In this document: piece by piece, positions 1-9,041 of the stretch
How the letters are laid out: every line of letters begins with the position of its first letter
Numbering within the stretch: the stretch's first letter is position 1
From: CAZHCA01 sp964530825
GTDB lineage: Bacteria > Bacteroidota > Bacteroidia > Chitinophagales > Saprospiraceae
DNA length: 64,000 nucleotides
Direction of reading: 5' to 3'
Assembly (NCBI GenBank): GCA_964530825.1
Contig: CAZHCA010000013.1
Span: forward strand, 1 to 64,000
The notes under the pieces: generated by a model
Databases searched by the model: none
Seen by the model: the letters and a program-made list of their open reading frames with translations, nothing else
What the model was told of the DNA's origin: nothing
Translations under genes and position numbers: made by a program

Positions 1-4
1 AAAG

Positions 5-79
5 TCGGGGCGGCAGGATTCGAACCTGCGGCCCCCTGCTCCCAAAGCAGGTGCGCTAACCGGACTGCGCTACGCCCCG
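5..79 (-). tRNA. tRNA-Pro (anticodon TGG)
   Basis: The reverse complement folds as a complete cloverleaf. The acceptor stem CGGGGCG (79-73) pairs with CGCCCCG (12-6), and position 5 gives discriminator A. The anticodon stem CCTGC/GCAGG encloses loop TTTGGGA, so the anticodon is TGG and it reads proline codons. The T arm contains GGTTCGAATCC. The CCA end is not encoded. Confidence 0.95.
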
Positions 80-231
80 AATTATGGTGTGGATATGGGT
101 AGGCGCGTGGGTAAAATTTAGTGAAATGTATAATTATACGGAGTGGCTTTTGCCCCAACCCTAAACACCTTTTAATTTACATCCTACACAAACGCTACCC
201 TCACAATCTAAACCCACACGCACACATAGCA

Positions 232-322
232 TGGCGGTGACGGCGGGATTCGAACCCGCGGTACCCTAATCGAGTACGCCAGTTTAGCAAACTGGTGGTT
301 TCAGCCACTCACCCACGTCACC
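232..322 (-). tRNA. tRNA-Ser (anticodon GCT)
   Basis: Acceptor stem GGTGACG (322-316) pairs with CGTCACC, and the discriminator is G at 235. The anticodon stem CCAGT/ACTGG holds loop TTGCTAA, anticodon GCT, which reads AGC/AGU. A long variable arm follows, as expected for a class II serine tRNA. The three bases after the discriminator read CCA, so the CCA end appears to be encoded, unlike the neighbouring tRNA-Pro. Confidence 0.95.
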
Positions 323-437
323 GGGTGCTGTTTTACGATAGCCATGAAAATGGCAGAAAACATAGCTGTACAATGCTTTCTTCTAAAGCGATTGCAAAGA
401 TAGGAATTGCACCAGACAAATGCCAGCAATGGCTGGG

Positions 438-497
438 AAAAGGTTAGGAGAGATTAACCCGGAACCGGCAATGCCACAGCCCCTACCCTAACCTTTT
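438..497 (-). terminator. Inverted repeat just downstream of dnaA, candidate terminator
   Basis: AAAAGGTTAGG (438-448) and CCTAACCTTTT (487-497) form a perfect 11-bp inverted repeat six bases past the dnaA stop. Read on the minus strand, the second arm ends in TTTT. The 38-nt loop is long for a classical intrinsic terminator, so the role is likely but not certain. Confidence 0.5.
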
Positions 498-503
498 CAG
501 GCC

Positions 504-1952
504 TTATTCATTCAAGCTCAAGCGAATCTTTTTCTCCAGTTCGGTAACGGTATCTTTGATCATAGCATCCGTCTCCATGAGATCCTGCACGGTGCGGCAG
601 GAATAGATAACCGTGCTGTGGTCACGGCCACCGAAGTTTTCCCCAATAGCCTTGAGCGATTTATCGGTCAGTTTTTTGGCTAGGTACATGGATAGTTGGC
701 GGGCGATCACGATCGAGCGCTTGCGCGTCTTCCCCTGGAGGTTTTCCACCTCTACGCTGAAGTGTTCGGCAACCAATTCCTGAATATTTTCGACCGTCAC
801 CTCCTTGTTGATCTGCGTCACGAAGTTGCGTACCACCTCTTTAGTTAGATCCATATCAATTTCGCGCCGGTTTAGGGAAGACCGGGCAATTAGCGAAACC
901 AGCACCCCTTCCAACTCACGGATATTGTGCTTTATATTATAGCAAATGAACTCTACGATATCATAGGGTAAGTCCACACCCTCATGGGTCATTTTGTGCT
1001 CCAGGATAGCCATGCGAGTCTCGAAATCGGGCATTTGCAAATCGGCAGACAAACCCCATTTAAAACGACTGATGAGGCGCTCTTCCATGCCGTTCAAATC
1101 TTTTGGCGGACGGTCGGACGTTAAAACGATTTGCTTACCCGACTGGTGCAACTGATTGAAGATGTGGAAGAAGATCTCCTGCGTTTTCTGTTTGCCTTCC
1201 AAAAATTGGATATCGTCGACTATGAGTACATCGAGCAGCTGATAAAAATTGACGAAGTCGTTGACTGCGTTGTTCTTGATCGACTGGATAATTTGGTTGG
1301 TAAACTTTTCGGAGGAAACGTACAGAACTGTTTTACCCGGAAATTTTTCCAGAATTTCGTTACCAATAGCCTGAGCAAGATGGGTTTTGCCTAAACCAAC
1401 CGAGCCCCAGATTACCAACGGGTTAAAGGAAGTACGTCCCGGGCGCTTCGAAATGGCCAACCCGGCTGATCGCGCCAACCGGTTGCAGTCTCCCTCGATG
1501 TAGTTCCCGAAAGTATATTTTTCGTTCAACTGAGGATCTACCTTGATTTTTCTAATCCCGGGGATGACGAAGGGGTTTTTAATCGATTCAGAATCGACCA
1601 TTAGGTGGTTATCACTTTTTGGGGCGCCGTTTCTCACTTGGCTTTGGGTATTACCGGGCTTGGTACGCCCGAGGCCGTTTCTTTCTGGACGGTTCTCCAC
1701 ACCCGGTAAAATCTGATACTCCAGCCTCCCGTAATCCCCGAGTTCTTTACGAATGGTAGTTTTCAATAAACCAACGTAATTTTCTTCCAACCATTCATAG
1801 AAAAACTTGTTGGGCACCTGGATAGTCAGCGCGTTATCTACTAGCTGCACTGGCTTAATGGGTTCAAACCAAGTTCTATAGCTCTGAGGCGAAATGTATT
1901 TTTTTATAGCCTGGAGACAATTGTCCCACACTATGGCATGATCTTTTACCAT
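504..1952 (-). CDS. dnaA: Chromosomal replication initiator DnaA
   Basis: DnaA binds DnaA boxes at the origin and opens the duplex to start replication. The 482 residues show the full four-domain layout. Residues 1-85 are the helicase/self-interaction domain. About 86-140 is a polar, poorly conserved linker. The AAA+ ATPase follows, with Walker A GSVGLGKT at 183-190 and Walker B VLIVDDIQF at 242-250. The C-terminal helix-turn-helix carries the signature GGRDHSTVIYS. Length is normal. The gene stands alone, without dnaN, recF or gyrB beside it. It is flanked by tRNA genes downstream and a 323-bp spacer upstream. No DnaA-box cluster is visible nearby, so this locus need not be the origin. Confidence 0.97.
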   Translation of the reverse strand: MVKDHAIVWDNCLQAIKKYISPQSYRTWFEPIKPVQLVDNALTIQVPNKFFYEWLEENYVGLLKTTIRKELGDYGRLEYQILPGVENRPERNGLGRTKPGNTQSQVRNGAPKSDNHLMVDSESIKNPFVIPGIRKIKVDPQLNEKYTFGNYIEGDCNRLARSAGLAISKRPGRTSFNPLVIWGSVGLGKTHLAQAIGNEILEKFPGKTVLYVSSEKFTNQIIQSIKNNAVNDFVNFYQLLDVLIVDDIQFLEGKQKTQEIFFHIFNQLHQSGKQIVLTSDRPPKDLNGMEERLISRFKWGLSADLQMPDFETRMAILEHKMTHEGVDLPYDIVEFICYNIKHNIRELEGVLVSLIARSSLNRREIDMDLTKEVVRNFVTQINKEVTVENIQELVAEHFSVEVENLQGKTRKRSIVIARQLSMYLAKKLTDKSLKAIGENFGGRDHSTVIYSCRTVQDLMETDAMIKDTVTELEKKIRLSLNE

Positions 1953-2275
1953 TCTCCATTTGATTAAGCTGTACCGACAATAGCGACTTCACCATCGCTT
2001 TTCAACAAGACAAATGATCAGTAAGTTAGGCGACTGACCCGCATAAGGAGCGGATCGTTGAGAGGAGACTCCTTTATTTTTTGCTGTGTGCGCAACGCCT
2101 TTTCAGTATCGAAGGTTTACAAATATGGGGAAAAAACGGCTACCGGGAAAGACCAGAAATCATTTTCCTAATATTTTTTTTGACATAATACATAACCGGT
2201 TTTCCTAATAGGACTTAGCCCGCCGACCACTAAAAATTTTCTATTTGTCCAAATTATACTTGATTTTTTGGAAAA
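1953..2275. other. Spacer between dnaA start and the metallophosphatase stop
   Basis: This 323-bp stretch is AT-rich towards 2160-2275. It should hold the dnaA promoter, because dnaA is read leftwards from 1952. I see no open reading frame with coding character. I also find no exact copy of the DnaA box TTATCCACA on either strand, and no convincing terminator hairpin. A short palindrome GGAGACTCC lies near 2065. Confidence 0.5.
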
Positions 2276-3199
2276 TTAACTTATTCCCGTAATTAAATTT
2301 TGACAAGTCACGCAGCGGTCTTTGCGGTTGCGTTCGAAAAACACATCGATACGGCCCAATACAATACCGGCCCAGCCGACTTGATTGACCATTACTGGTC
2401 GGGCGCTCAGGTTGCTGACCAAGGTCGGTTCATCCAGGAAGGTATGGGTATGGCCTCCGATAATCAGGTCAGTATGTCGGGTGTGCTTTGCTAGGTAAAT
2501 ATCCGAGATTTTATTCTCCCGGTATTGGTAGCCGAGGTGCGACAGGCAAATGATAAAGTCGCAACCTTTGCGTTGGAGGAGCCTTTCCATCTGTTGCGCT
2601 ATTTGCAACGGATCTTCGTAACGGGTCGATCCGAACAAGGAGCGCGGAACCAGTCCTTCCAATTCTATACCCATTCCGAAAACGCCGATCCGCAGTCGCC
2701 CTTTCTTAAATATCTGGTAGGGAAGTGTTTTTCCCTGCAAAATCGTATCGGAAAAATCATAATTGGCAGACAAAAGGGGAAAATCAGCGTGGCCCAATTG
2801 CTTTTCCAAACCCTCAAGTCCGGCATCAAAATCGTGATTGCCGATGGTTGCAGCATCGTACCCCATCTGACTCATCAGCTTAAACTCCAGTTCGCCCCGG
2901 TAAATGTTGAAATAGGGAGTGCCCTGAAATATATCGCCGGCATCCAGTAGCAGCACGTGCTCCGACTCCGAACGAATGCGCGCTAGGAGAGCGGCCCGCC
3001 GTGCCGCACCGCCGCGCCCGGCGTACTTCCCGCCGTCTTGAGGGAATGCTTCGATGCGCGAATGCACGTCGTTGGTATGCAGGATGGTGAGTTGATCGAG
3101 ATCGGGATCTTTGCTGCCAAAAGCGTGCAGCGGGAATTGCCCACTGGTCAGCAATAAAGACCCCAATCCGGCTTTTTGAAGGAATGCGCGACGTTGCAT
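2276..3199 (-). CDS. Metallophosphatase, catalytic half of a split 5'-nucleotidase
   Basis: This is a 307-residue exported phosphoesterase of the UshA/5'-nucleotidase N-terminal family. It should hydrolyse nucleotides or related phosphomonoesters outside the cytoplasm. The N-terminus reads RRAFLQKAGLGSLLL, a twin-arginine-like signal. Metal-site motifs appear in order: LHTNDVHSR near residue 40, DAGDIFQG, GNHDFDAG and GGHTHTF near 250. The substrate-binding C-terminal domain of ordinary 5'-nucleotidases is absent here. It is encoded by the gene immediately upstream (3284-4039), 84 bp away and co-directional, so the two products probably work together. Specific substrate is unknown. Confidence 0.85.
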   Translation of the reverse strand: MQRRAFLQKAGLGSLLLTSGQFPLHAFGSKDPDLDQLTILHTNDVHSRIEAFPQDGGKYAGRGGAARRAALLARIRSESEHVLLLDAGDIFQGTPYFNIYRGELEFKLMSQMGYDAATIGNHDFDAGLEGLEKQLGHADFPLLSANYDFSDTILQGKTLPYQIFKKGRLRIGVFGMGIELEGLVPRSLFGSTRYEDPLQIAQQMERLLQRKGCDFIICLSHLGYQYRENKISDIYLAKHTRHTDLIIGGHTHTFLDEPTLVSNLSARPVMVNQVGWAGIVLGRIDVFFERNRKDRCVTCQNLITGIS

Positions 3200-3283
3200 A
3201 ATTTCTTTTTGGTGGCAGACTAATACGTATAGCCAGCGAAAGTGCTAACCATCGCCAACGGTACCTTGCCTACCGGCTACATT

Positions 3284-4039
3284 TTACTCGTTTATCACTA
3301 TGATACGTCCATCTAATTCTCCATTGACCTGGGTTCCGTTCGCATTGAGCGATTGAATGTGCGCGACCATCGCATCCCGCAAAAACACAGGTACATCATT
3401 TCGCACAAAAGATTTTAAAAAGTACGCATTATCTCCGCCATTTGCAACGTAGTCGGGCATTGCAACCCGATATTCGGCCTCTGCATCCAATGGCTTGTTT
3501 CGGATGCTGATGCCGGAAATTTGGCCCTGGCGCACCTCGCACTTCAGCGTGCCGCTGGCCGGCCAGCCCCCTTGGGTTAAGCCCAGCTCGATCAATTGGC
3601 GTACGACATCCCCCGGCAGTTCCACAATGGCCACCCTGTTATCAAAGGGAAGCAATTCGTAAATATCGCCTACCGATACGGGGCCCGCCGGCAGATCGCT
3701 CCGGCGTACGCCAAAGCGGTTAAGCACGACCAGATCCACCTCATACCCTTGTTTTTCAATAAATTGCATTAGCCCGTCAGCCAGGAAATTACCCAGGGAG
3801 GATTCCGGTGCCCCCATTTCTAGGTCTTGACCGACCTGTCCGATGATCTCTCCCATTCTGACTGTCAGCTCCCTCCGGTAGGGTTCGATCAAGGCCTGGA
3901 TCTCCGGGTCGGGGGTTACCGCCGGTGTATTGGCGTCGACAATATAGTTATTGCTTTCAGAACGGCTCAGGTGATTGACCTGGCAATTGGTCAGCAAGAT
4001 CGTCGACAGCAGCAGGGCCGTAAAATAATTTGGGTGCAT
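3284..4039 (-). CDS. Lipoprotein, 5'-nucleotidase C-terminal domain
   Basis: The 251-residue product begins with a lipoprotein signal ending LLTNC (lipobox Cys at residue 19). It matches only the C-terminal, substrate-binding domain of 5'-nucleotidases. Recognisable blocks are ESSLGNFLADGL near residue 80, NRFGVRRSDLPAGPVSVGDIY, LLPFDNRV, and MPDYVANGGDNAYF near 200. No metallophosphatase motifs are present. The catalytic domain is the separate next gene (2276-3199). It follows ruvB by 26 bp and is probably cotranscribed with it. The split arrangement is intact rather than a frameshift, because each half has its own export signal. Confidence 0.82.
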   Translation of the reverse strand: MHPNYFTALLLSTILLTNCQVNHLSRSESNNYIVDANTPAVTPDPEIQALIEPYRRELTVRMGEIIGQVGQDLEMGAPESSLGNFLADGLMQFIEKQGYEVDLVVLNRFGVRRSDLPAGPVSVGDIYELLPFDNRVAIVELPGDVVRQLIELGLTQGGWPASGTLKCEVRQGQISGISIRNKPLDAEAEYRVAMPDYVANGGDNAYFLKSFVRNDVPVFLRDAMVAHIQSLNANGTQVNGELDGRIIVINE

Positions 4040-4065
4040 AAAATCATTTTAAACAAAAAACCAGG

Positions 4066-5091
4066 CTAGCTACCCTCAAAAAGGGTACCCTTACGCCCGG
4101 GAGGAACGACCCCCACGTGTTGGTATGCTTTTTCGGTGGCTTCCCGCCCACGAGGTGTACGTTGCAGATAGCCTTCCATGATGAGAAAAGGTTCGTGTAC
4201 CTCTTCGATCGTTCCGGCTTCCTCCCCAACGGCCGTAGCAATGGTGGTGATGCCCACTGGCCCCCCCTTAAATTTATGAATGATCGTAGAGAGGATCTTA
4301 TTGTCCATCTCATCCAAACCGTTTTCATCTACATTCAGGGCGGAAAGCCCGTAGCGGGCAATCTCGACCTCGATTAAGCCATCGCCCTTAATCTGGGCAA
4401 AATCCCGGATGCGGCGCAACAAAGCATTGGCGATCCGGGGTGTACCCCGGCTGCGCCGCGCAATCTCGCGGGCGCCCTCGCCGGTTATTTCAACCTCCAG
4501 AATACCCGCGCTGCGGTTCACGATCTTTTCGAGCGTAGCCAAATCGTAGTAATCGAGGTGACAGTTGATACCGAATCGCGCGCGCATGGGTGCCGTGAGC
4601 AATCCCATCCGCGTGGTTGCGCCTACGAGGGTAAACGGATTTAAGTTGATCTGGATACTACGTGCGTTGGGGCCGCTATCGATCATGATATCGATGCGGT
4701 AATCCTCCATGGCAGAATACAGATATTCCTCCACGACCGTATTCAGGCGGTGGATTTCATCGATAAACAGTACGTCGCCTTCTTCCAGGTTGGTAAGCAA
4801 ACCAGCCAGGTCGCCTGGTTTTTCCAGGACCGGCCCCGAGGTCATTTTGAGTTCGGCACCGAGTTCGGCGGCGATGATATGCGAAAGCGTCGTCTTACCC
4901 AGACCCGGCGGACCGTGCAGCAGCACGTGATCGAGCGCTTCGCCACGCTGGCGTGCGGCAGCGATAAACACCTTCAGATTGTCTACAATCTTGGGCTGAC
5001 CATTAAACTCCTTCAGCGCCTGCGGACGCAGCTGCTGCTCGATCTTGAGTTCTTCACCTCCGCTAGAGGCGTTTGGATGCGGATCTAACAT
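4066..5091 (-). CDS. ruvB: Holliday junction branch migration helicase RuvB
   Basis: RuvB is the hexameric ATPase that drives Holliday-junction migration with RuvA. Walker A GPPGLGKTT, Walker B LFIDEIH, sensor I VGATTRMG and the arginine-finger region MRARFG are all present. The C-terminal winged helix includes GPVGITTIA. I choose the ATG at 5091 (start MLDPHPN), giving 341 residues, the usual family length. The frame is open to 5130, but the extra 13 residues do not resemble the family. ruvA and ruvC are not in the window. The two 5'-nucleotidase halves follow downstream on the same strand. Confidence 0.96.
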   Translation of the reverse strand: MLDPHPNASSGGEELKIEQQLRPQALKEFNGQPKIVDNLKVFIAAARQRGEALDHVLLHGPPGLGKTTLSHIIAAELGAELKMTSGPVLEKPGDLAGLLTNLEEGDVLFIDEIHRLNTVVEEYLYSAMEDYRIDIMIDSGPNARSIQINLNPFTLVGATTRMGLLTAPMRARFGINCHLDYYDLATLEKIVNRSAGILEVEITGEGAREIARRSRGTPRIANALLRRIRDFAQIKGDGLIEVEIARYGLSALNVDENGLDEMDNKILSTIIHKFKGGPVGITTIATAVGEEAGTIEEVHEPFLIMEGYLQRTPRGREATEKAYQHVGVVPPGRKGTLFEGS

Positions 5092-5137
5092 GCTTTGAGG
5101 TACTGTACTTGGCCCAAATGGTGAAGGCAAAAATTAT

Positions 5138-5145
5138 TACATTTG
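5138..5145 (+). promoter_or_regulatory. Candidate -7 element (TACATTTG) upstream of icd
   Basis: An exact match to the Bacteroidota -7 consensus TAnnTTTG lies between the divergent ruvB and icd genes, pointing towards icd. I do not see a well-spaced -33 TTTG, so this is a candidate only. Confidence 0.35.
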
Positions 5146-5276
5146 TGCAGCCTGCACTCCACGCCTGGGCATATAAAAATAACAAGGGTTACACAACCCA
5201 AACCACGACTCAACAACAGAATGCTTTATCGGTAACACCATTGCTCACCTATAAAACAACAAAATAAGACAATACC

Positions 5277-6542
5277 ATGAGTGGATCAAAAGTAACCTAT
5301 GAAAACAACTTGCCCCAGGTACCCGACGAACCAATCATCCCCTACATTGAAGGCGACGGCATTGGTCCCGATATCTGGGCTGCCGCGTCCAATGTGTTCG
5401 ATGCGGCTGTTGAAAAAGCCTACAACGGAAAGCGAAAAATCCACTGGAACGAAGTCCTGGCCGGCCAGAAGGCTTTCGACCAATCCGGCGAATGGCTACC
5501 CCAGGCTACGCTCGATGCCATCAATGAATACCTGATCGCCATCAAGGGCCCCCTCACAACGCCGGTGGGAGGGGGTATTCGTTCGCTCAACGTGGCTCTA
5601 CGTCAAAAGCTCGACCTGTTTGCCTGCGTGCGCCCGGTACGCTACTTTGAAGGCGTACCTTCGCCGGTGAAAAAGCCGCATGAAGTAGATATGGTGATCT
5701 TCCGCGAAAATACCGAAGACATCTACGCCGGCATCGAATATCTGAACGGCACGGAAGAGGTTGAGAAGCTCAAAAAATTCCTGACCGAGGAGCTGGGTGT
5801 TACCCAGATCCGTTTTCCCAATACCGTTTCCCTGGGTATAAAGCCGGTATCCGTCGAAGGCACCGAGCGGCTGGTACGGGCAGCCATCAATTACGCCATT
5901 GAAACCAAGCGCCCCTCGGTAACCCTGGTTCACAAGGGAAATATTATGAAGTTTACCGAAGGTAAGTTCAAAGACTGGGGGTACGAAATGGCAGAGCGCG
6001 AGTTCGGCGATCATGTCTTTACTTGGGCACAGTACGATCGCATCGTAGCCGAGCAGGGCAAAGACGCCGCCAACGAGGCGCAGTCTAAAGCGCTGGACGC
6101 CGGCAAAATCCTGATCAAAGACGTTATTGCCGATGCTTTCCTGCAGCAGATTCTGACCCGCCCAGCAGAGTACTCCGTGATCGCAACCCTTAACCTCAAC
6201 GGTGATTATGTATCCGACGCCCTAGCGGCTGAGGTGGGCGGTATCGGCATCGCTCCCGGTGCCAATATCAATTACGAGACGGGCAAAGCAATCTTTGAAG
6301 CTACTCACGGTACGGCGCCCAAATACGCCGGACAAGATAAGGTCAACCCCAGCTCGGTCATCCTTTCCGGCGAAATGATGCTGCGTTACATGCGCTGGGA
6401 TGAGGCTGCCGATCTGATTGTTAAAGGCATGGAAGGCGCCATCGCCAATAAACGGGTAACCTATGATTTCCATCGTCTCATGGAGGGTGCTACCTTGCTC
6501 AAGACCTCCGAATTCGGTCAAGAAATCATTAGCAATATGTAG
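5277..6542 (+). CDS. icd: NADP-dependent isocitrate dehydrogenase
   Basis: This is the 421-residue TCA-cycle enzyme that oxidises and decarboxylates isocitrate to 2-oxoglutarate. It is of the E. coli Icd type. The substrate loop IRSLNVALRQ includes the serine that is phosphorylated in E. coli. FRENTEDIYAG follows. The NADP-specificity residues are seen in HGTAPKYAG (Lys-Tyr) and VTYDFHRLMEGA (Tyr and Arg), so NADP rather than NAD is predicted. Length is close to E. coli (416). It is monocistronic, with a strong hairpin terminator 55 bp downstream. No IDH kinase/phosphatase gene is nearby. Confidence 0.97.
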   Translation: MSGSKVTYENNLPQVPDEPIIPYIEGDGIGPDIWAAASNVFDAAVEKAYNGKRKIHWNEVLAGQKAFDQSGEWLPQATLDAINEYLIAIKGPLTTPVGGGIRSLNVALRQKLDLFACVRPVRYFEGVPSPVKKPHEVDMVIFRENTEDIYAGIEYLNGTEEVEKLKKFLTEELGVTQIRFPNTVSLGIKPVSVEGTERLVRAAINYAIETKRPSVTLVHKGNIMKFTEGKFKDWGYEMAEREFGDHVFTWAQYDRIVAEQGKDAANEAQSKALDAGKILIKDVIADAFLQQILTRPAEYSVIATLNLNGDYVSDALAAEVGGIGIAPGANINYETGKAIFEATHGTAPKYAGQDKVNPSSVILSGEMMLRYMRWDEAADLIVKGMEGAIANKRVTYDFHRLMEGATLLKTSEFGQEIISNM

Positions 6543-6595
6543 GGCGCTACCAAAAGCGAAACCTGGCAGCGGACTGCCGGTGCCCCCAATAAAAG

Positions 6596-6635
6596 ACCCG
6601 CTCACCGAACATTCGATGAGCGGGTTATTTATTTG
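6596..6635. terminator. Bidirectional terminator between icd and the PA-domain gene
   Basis: CCCGCTCA (6597-6604) pairs with TGAGCGGG (6617-6624), and a short inner CGA/TCG extends the stem. TTATTTATTT follows on the plus strand. On the minus strand the hairpin is followed by TCTTTTATT. It can therefore serve both convergent genes. Confidence 0.8.
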
Positions 6636-6677
6636 TAAATATTCAAATGGTAACGATGCCTCCTGTTAACTGCACCA

Positions 6678-9041
6678 TTACTTTGATACGACAAAACGCT
6701 TGGTTCCGGTAGCCTTATCTGTGGTTACCTCCATCAAATAGGTGCCCTGAGCAAGGTTATTCAGGTTCAGATTAACAGTTTCGCGCTGTACGTTATCGAA
6801 CTCACGTACCAGGACGGTGCGGCCAGAAATATCCATGACGCGTACCGTAGCTTCCCGGGCTACTTCTTCTAAATCGAAGAAAACGTTGATGTAGTCCGTA
6901 GTCGGATTCGGGAATACGCTGAACTCGTTAGACAATGAAGCCAGATTGTTGGTATTAGTCACTAACGTACCAACGTTTAAGCGGACAACCGGTGCGATAT
7001 CGCGGCCAAAACCGACGGAGCTGTACGATTCCGTCGTCAGGTCACCAGCTACACCAAGCAGGGCCGAATAGCGCGCAGCACCGAGCAGTTGGCTAGTGAA
7101 AACTTGAGCGCCATAATCAAATTCTTCGGACGCACCAAGCGAAAGGGTCACTTCCGTCTGATCGGTAAAGTATTCGATCATAATCACGTATTCCGTTTCA
7201 TCTTCCAGTGTGATCGGATCTTCGGCCGGATCGGGGAAAGGAATGGTGATCAGGTCGTTAACTGTTTCTGTACCCTGAATTTCATAAAGGGTAAAGCCTA
7301 GCGTTTCGCGCTCTTCTACATCCATTTCTTCGTTGGCATTAGCGTCACCCAGCCACTTATACAAGGTAATCACAGCTACCTCACCTGCTAGTTCCTCACC
7401 ATTAGCCACTACAAAAGACACACTGGTAATCGCGTTGCCATTTGCTTCCGGTACGTAGTAGTAATTACCGTAGGCCCAGCTGTAGGGCTCATTTTCGTCG
7501 TAGTTCGTACGAGCAGGAAATACATCTCGGGTGGGGCCCAGTTCTTTAGAGAACGTGGAGTCCGTGACTACAAATTGGAAAGACTGGGTATTGTTGTCGA
7601 GGTCTGCATCCTCCTGATCGGAAGTAATGGAATAGGTAGCGGTGTGCGTTCCGGTCATGGTCGGGGTAAATACATCACCGAAGGGCTGATTCTCAACCAG
7701 TTCGTTACCCATTACGTCACCGTAGTCCAGGTCGGCAGAGAATAATTCTGTTCCGCCTTGGTCGGTGATTGTCATGTTCAGTACCGTATTAGTTTGGGTA
7801 GCCGCACCGATGTTTTCGATATCGGCCAGGAACGGGATAGGCTCGGCAAAAGCCAACGGCTGACCAGCATTAGGCGCAACGGCAAAGAAGTTGGAGTTCA
7901 CGCGCAAGTTATTGGCTTCCTGCTCGACAATTTGTACATCGTCGATCATCCAGTAGTAGTAATTGGCGTCATAAATAAACTTAACGCGAATGCTGTCCGC
8001 ACCTGAAGTCCCGACCAAGGGTACGCGGATGATTCCCGTAGAAGCTGAGTTAACAGCTACTTCGCTATTTACCGTAGCAGTGTCAAGCCAAGTTTGACCG
8101 CCATCGACCGACCAGGAAATCTGGTGGGTAGACTGGAACTGGCGCATGCTCTGAACAAACTTTAAGCTGAACCCAGCTGCATCAGATCCAGAAACGTCGA
8201 TGTTAGGTGACAACAGTTCGCCTACGTGGGGAGCAGGGCACTCGCCTGTACCCGGAGCGGCGCATACGTCACCGGCATCATCAAGACCATTAGAATTCAT
8301 GAAGACGGCACCATTGCAAGCCGTAAGTGAGTTGATGGTACCCGTACCGCAAGATGCAGGTGTAGTGGATTGATTGCCTGTCCACTGCCAAAGCTGGATG
8401 GTGTCGTTACCGTTACCACAGCTTACGTTAATTGAAGTCCAATCGTTCAGGCCACCCTCAAAATCACCTTGGCCGGGCTGATCGCCCCAAACGACTACAT
8501 CAGTTGTGTCGCCGAAACCGATCAGACCGGTTTCGTCTTTTGAAATGGTAGCTGAAAAAGTACCATTAGCCAATTCTTCCTTGATTGCGGCACCATCTTC
8601 ATTGCTGATCATGACAGAGGGAATGGTAATGCGATCATCGGTACCACCCATCACGATAGGATCACGATCGTCGGTAATTACGATGGCTGCAATGGCGCCT
8701 TTTTGCTGTGCATTGAAGATTTTCGTGACAAAAGTACATGTCCCACGGTCAATGACGGCGATTTTACCTGTCAGGTCCGTAAAAACAGAGTCGCATGCCA
8801 AAAAAGTACCGGCTGAATCGACGGCTAATTCCAACTCCGAGGTTACATCTTCGTTAAAAGCACAAAAAGGTTCGCCGAAACCGGCGAGAAAAGCCGAATA
8901 TTCACCCGCTACACTTTCGGGAGCTTCAATAATTACTCTAGCATCTTGGGCAGCAAGGTTGAAACCGGCTAAAAGACAAATAGCCAGAATCGTTCCGCGC
9001 AACCCTTTGCTAAACACATTTACAGGTGTAAAACTGCGCAT
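6678..9041 (-). CDS. Secreted PA-domain protein with T9SS type A sorting domain
   Basis: The 787-residue product has a cleavable signal ending FNLAAQ near residue 32. Residues about 45-165 are a protease-associated (PA) domain: GKIAVIDRGTCTFVTKI, then IPSVMISNEDGAAI. About 185-375 resemble a MAM-like jelly roll (FEGGLNDWT at the start, YYWMIDDVQIVE at the end). About 380-490 look like a CARDB-type adhesive Ig domain. The last 75 residues, from FSVFPNPTTDYINV to GTKRFVVSK, are a type A T9SS C-terminal domain, so the protein is exported and attached at the surface. No protease catalytic motif is seen, although PA domains often accompany peptidases. Function beyond surface binding is not assignable. 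Confidence 0.8.
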   Translation of the reverse strand: MRSFTPVNVFSKGLRGTILAICLLAGFNLAAQDARVIIEAPESVAGEYSAFLAGFGEPFCAFNEDVTSELELAVDSAGTFLACDSVFTDLTGKIAVIDRGTCTFVTKIFNAQQKGAIAAIVITDDRDPIVMGGTDDRITIPSVMISNEDGAAIKEELANGTFSATISKDETGLIGFGDTTDVVVWGDQPGQGDFEGGLNDWTSINVSCGNGNDTIQLWQWTGNQSTTPASCGTGTINSLTACNGAVFMNSNGLDDAGDVCAAPGTGECPAPHVGELLSPNIDVSGSDAAGFSLKFVQSMRQFQSTHQISWSVDGGQTWLDTATVNSEVAVNSASTGIIRVPLVGTSGADSIRVKFIYDANYYYWMIDDVQIVEQEANNLRVNSNFFAVAPNAGQPLAFAEPIPFLADIENIGAATQTNTVLNMTITDQGGTELFSADLDYGDVMGNELVENQPFGDVFTPTMTGTHTATYSITSDQEDADLDNNTQSFQFVVTDSTFSKELGPTRDVFPARTNYDENEPYSWAYGNYYYVPEANGNAITSVSFVVANGEELAGEVAVITLYKWLGDANANEEMDVEERETLGFTLYEIQGTETVNDLITIPFPDPAEDPITLEDETEYVIMIEYFTDQTEVTLSLGASEEFDYGAQVFTSQLLGAARYSALLGVAGDLTTESYSSVGFGRDIAPVVRLNVGTLVTNTNNLASLSNEFSVFPNPTTDYINVFFDLEEVAREATVRVMDISGRTVLVREFDNVQRETVNLNLNNLAQGTYLMEVTTDKATGTKRFVVSK

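Noticed and set aside
80..2275. Possible replication origin around dnaA
   Set aside because: I looked for TTATCCACA-type DnaA boxes on both strands. Only one near-match, TGTGGATAT at about 88-96, is visible, and there is no cluster or AT-rich unwinding element next to boxes. dnaN and gyrB are also absent.
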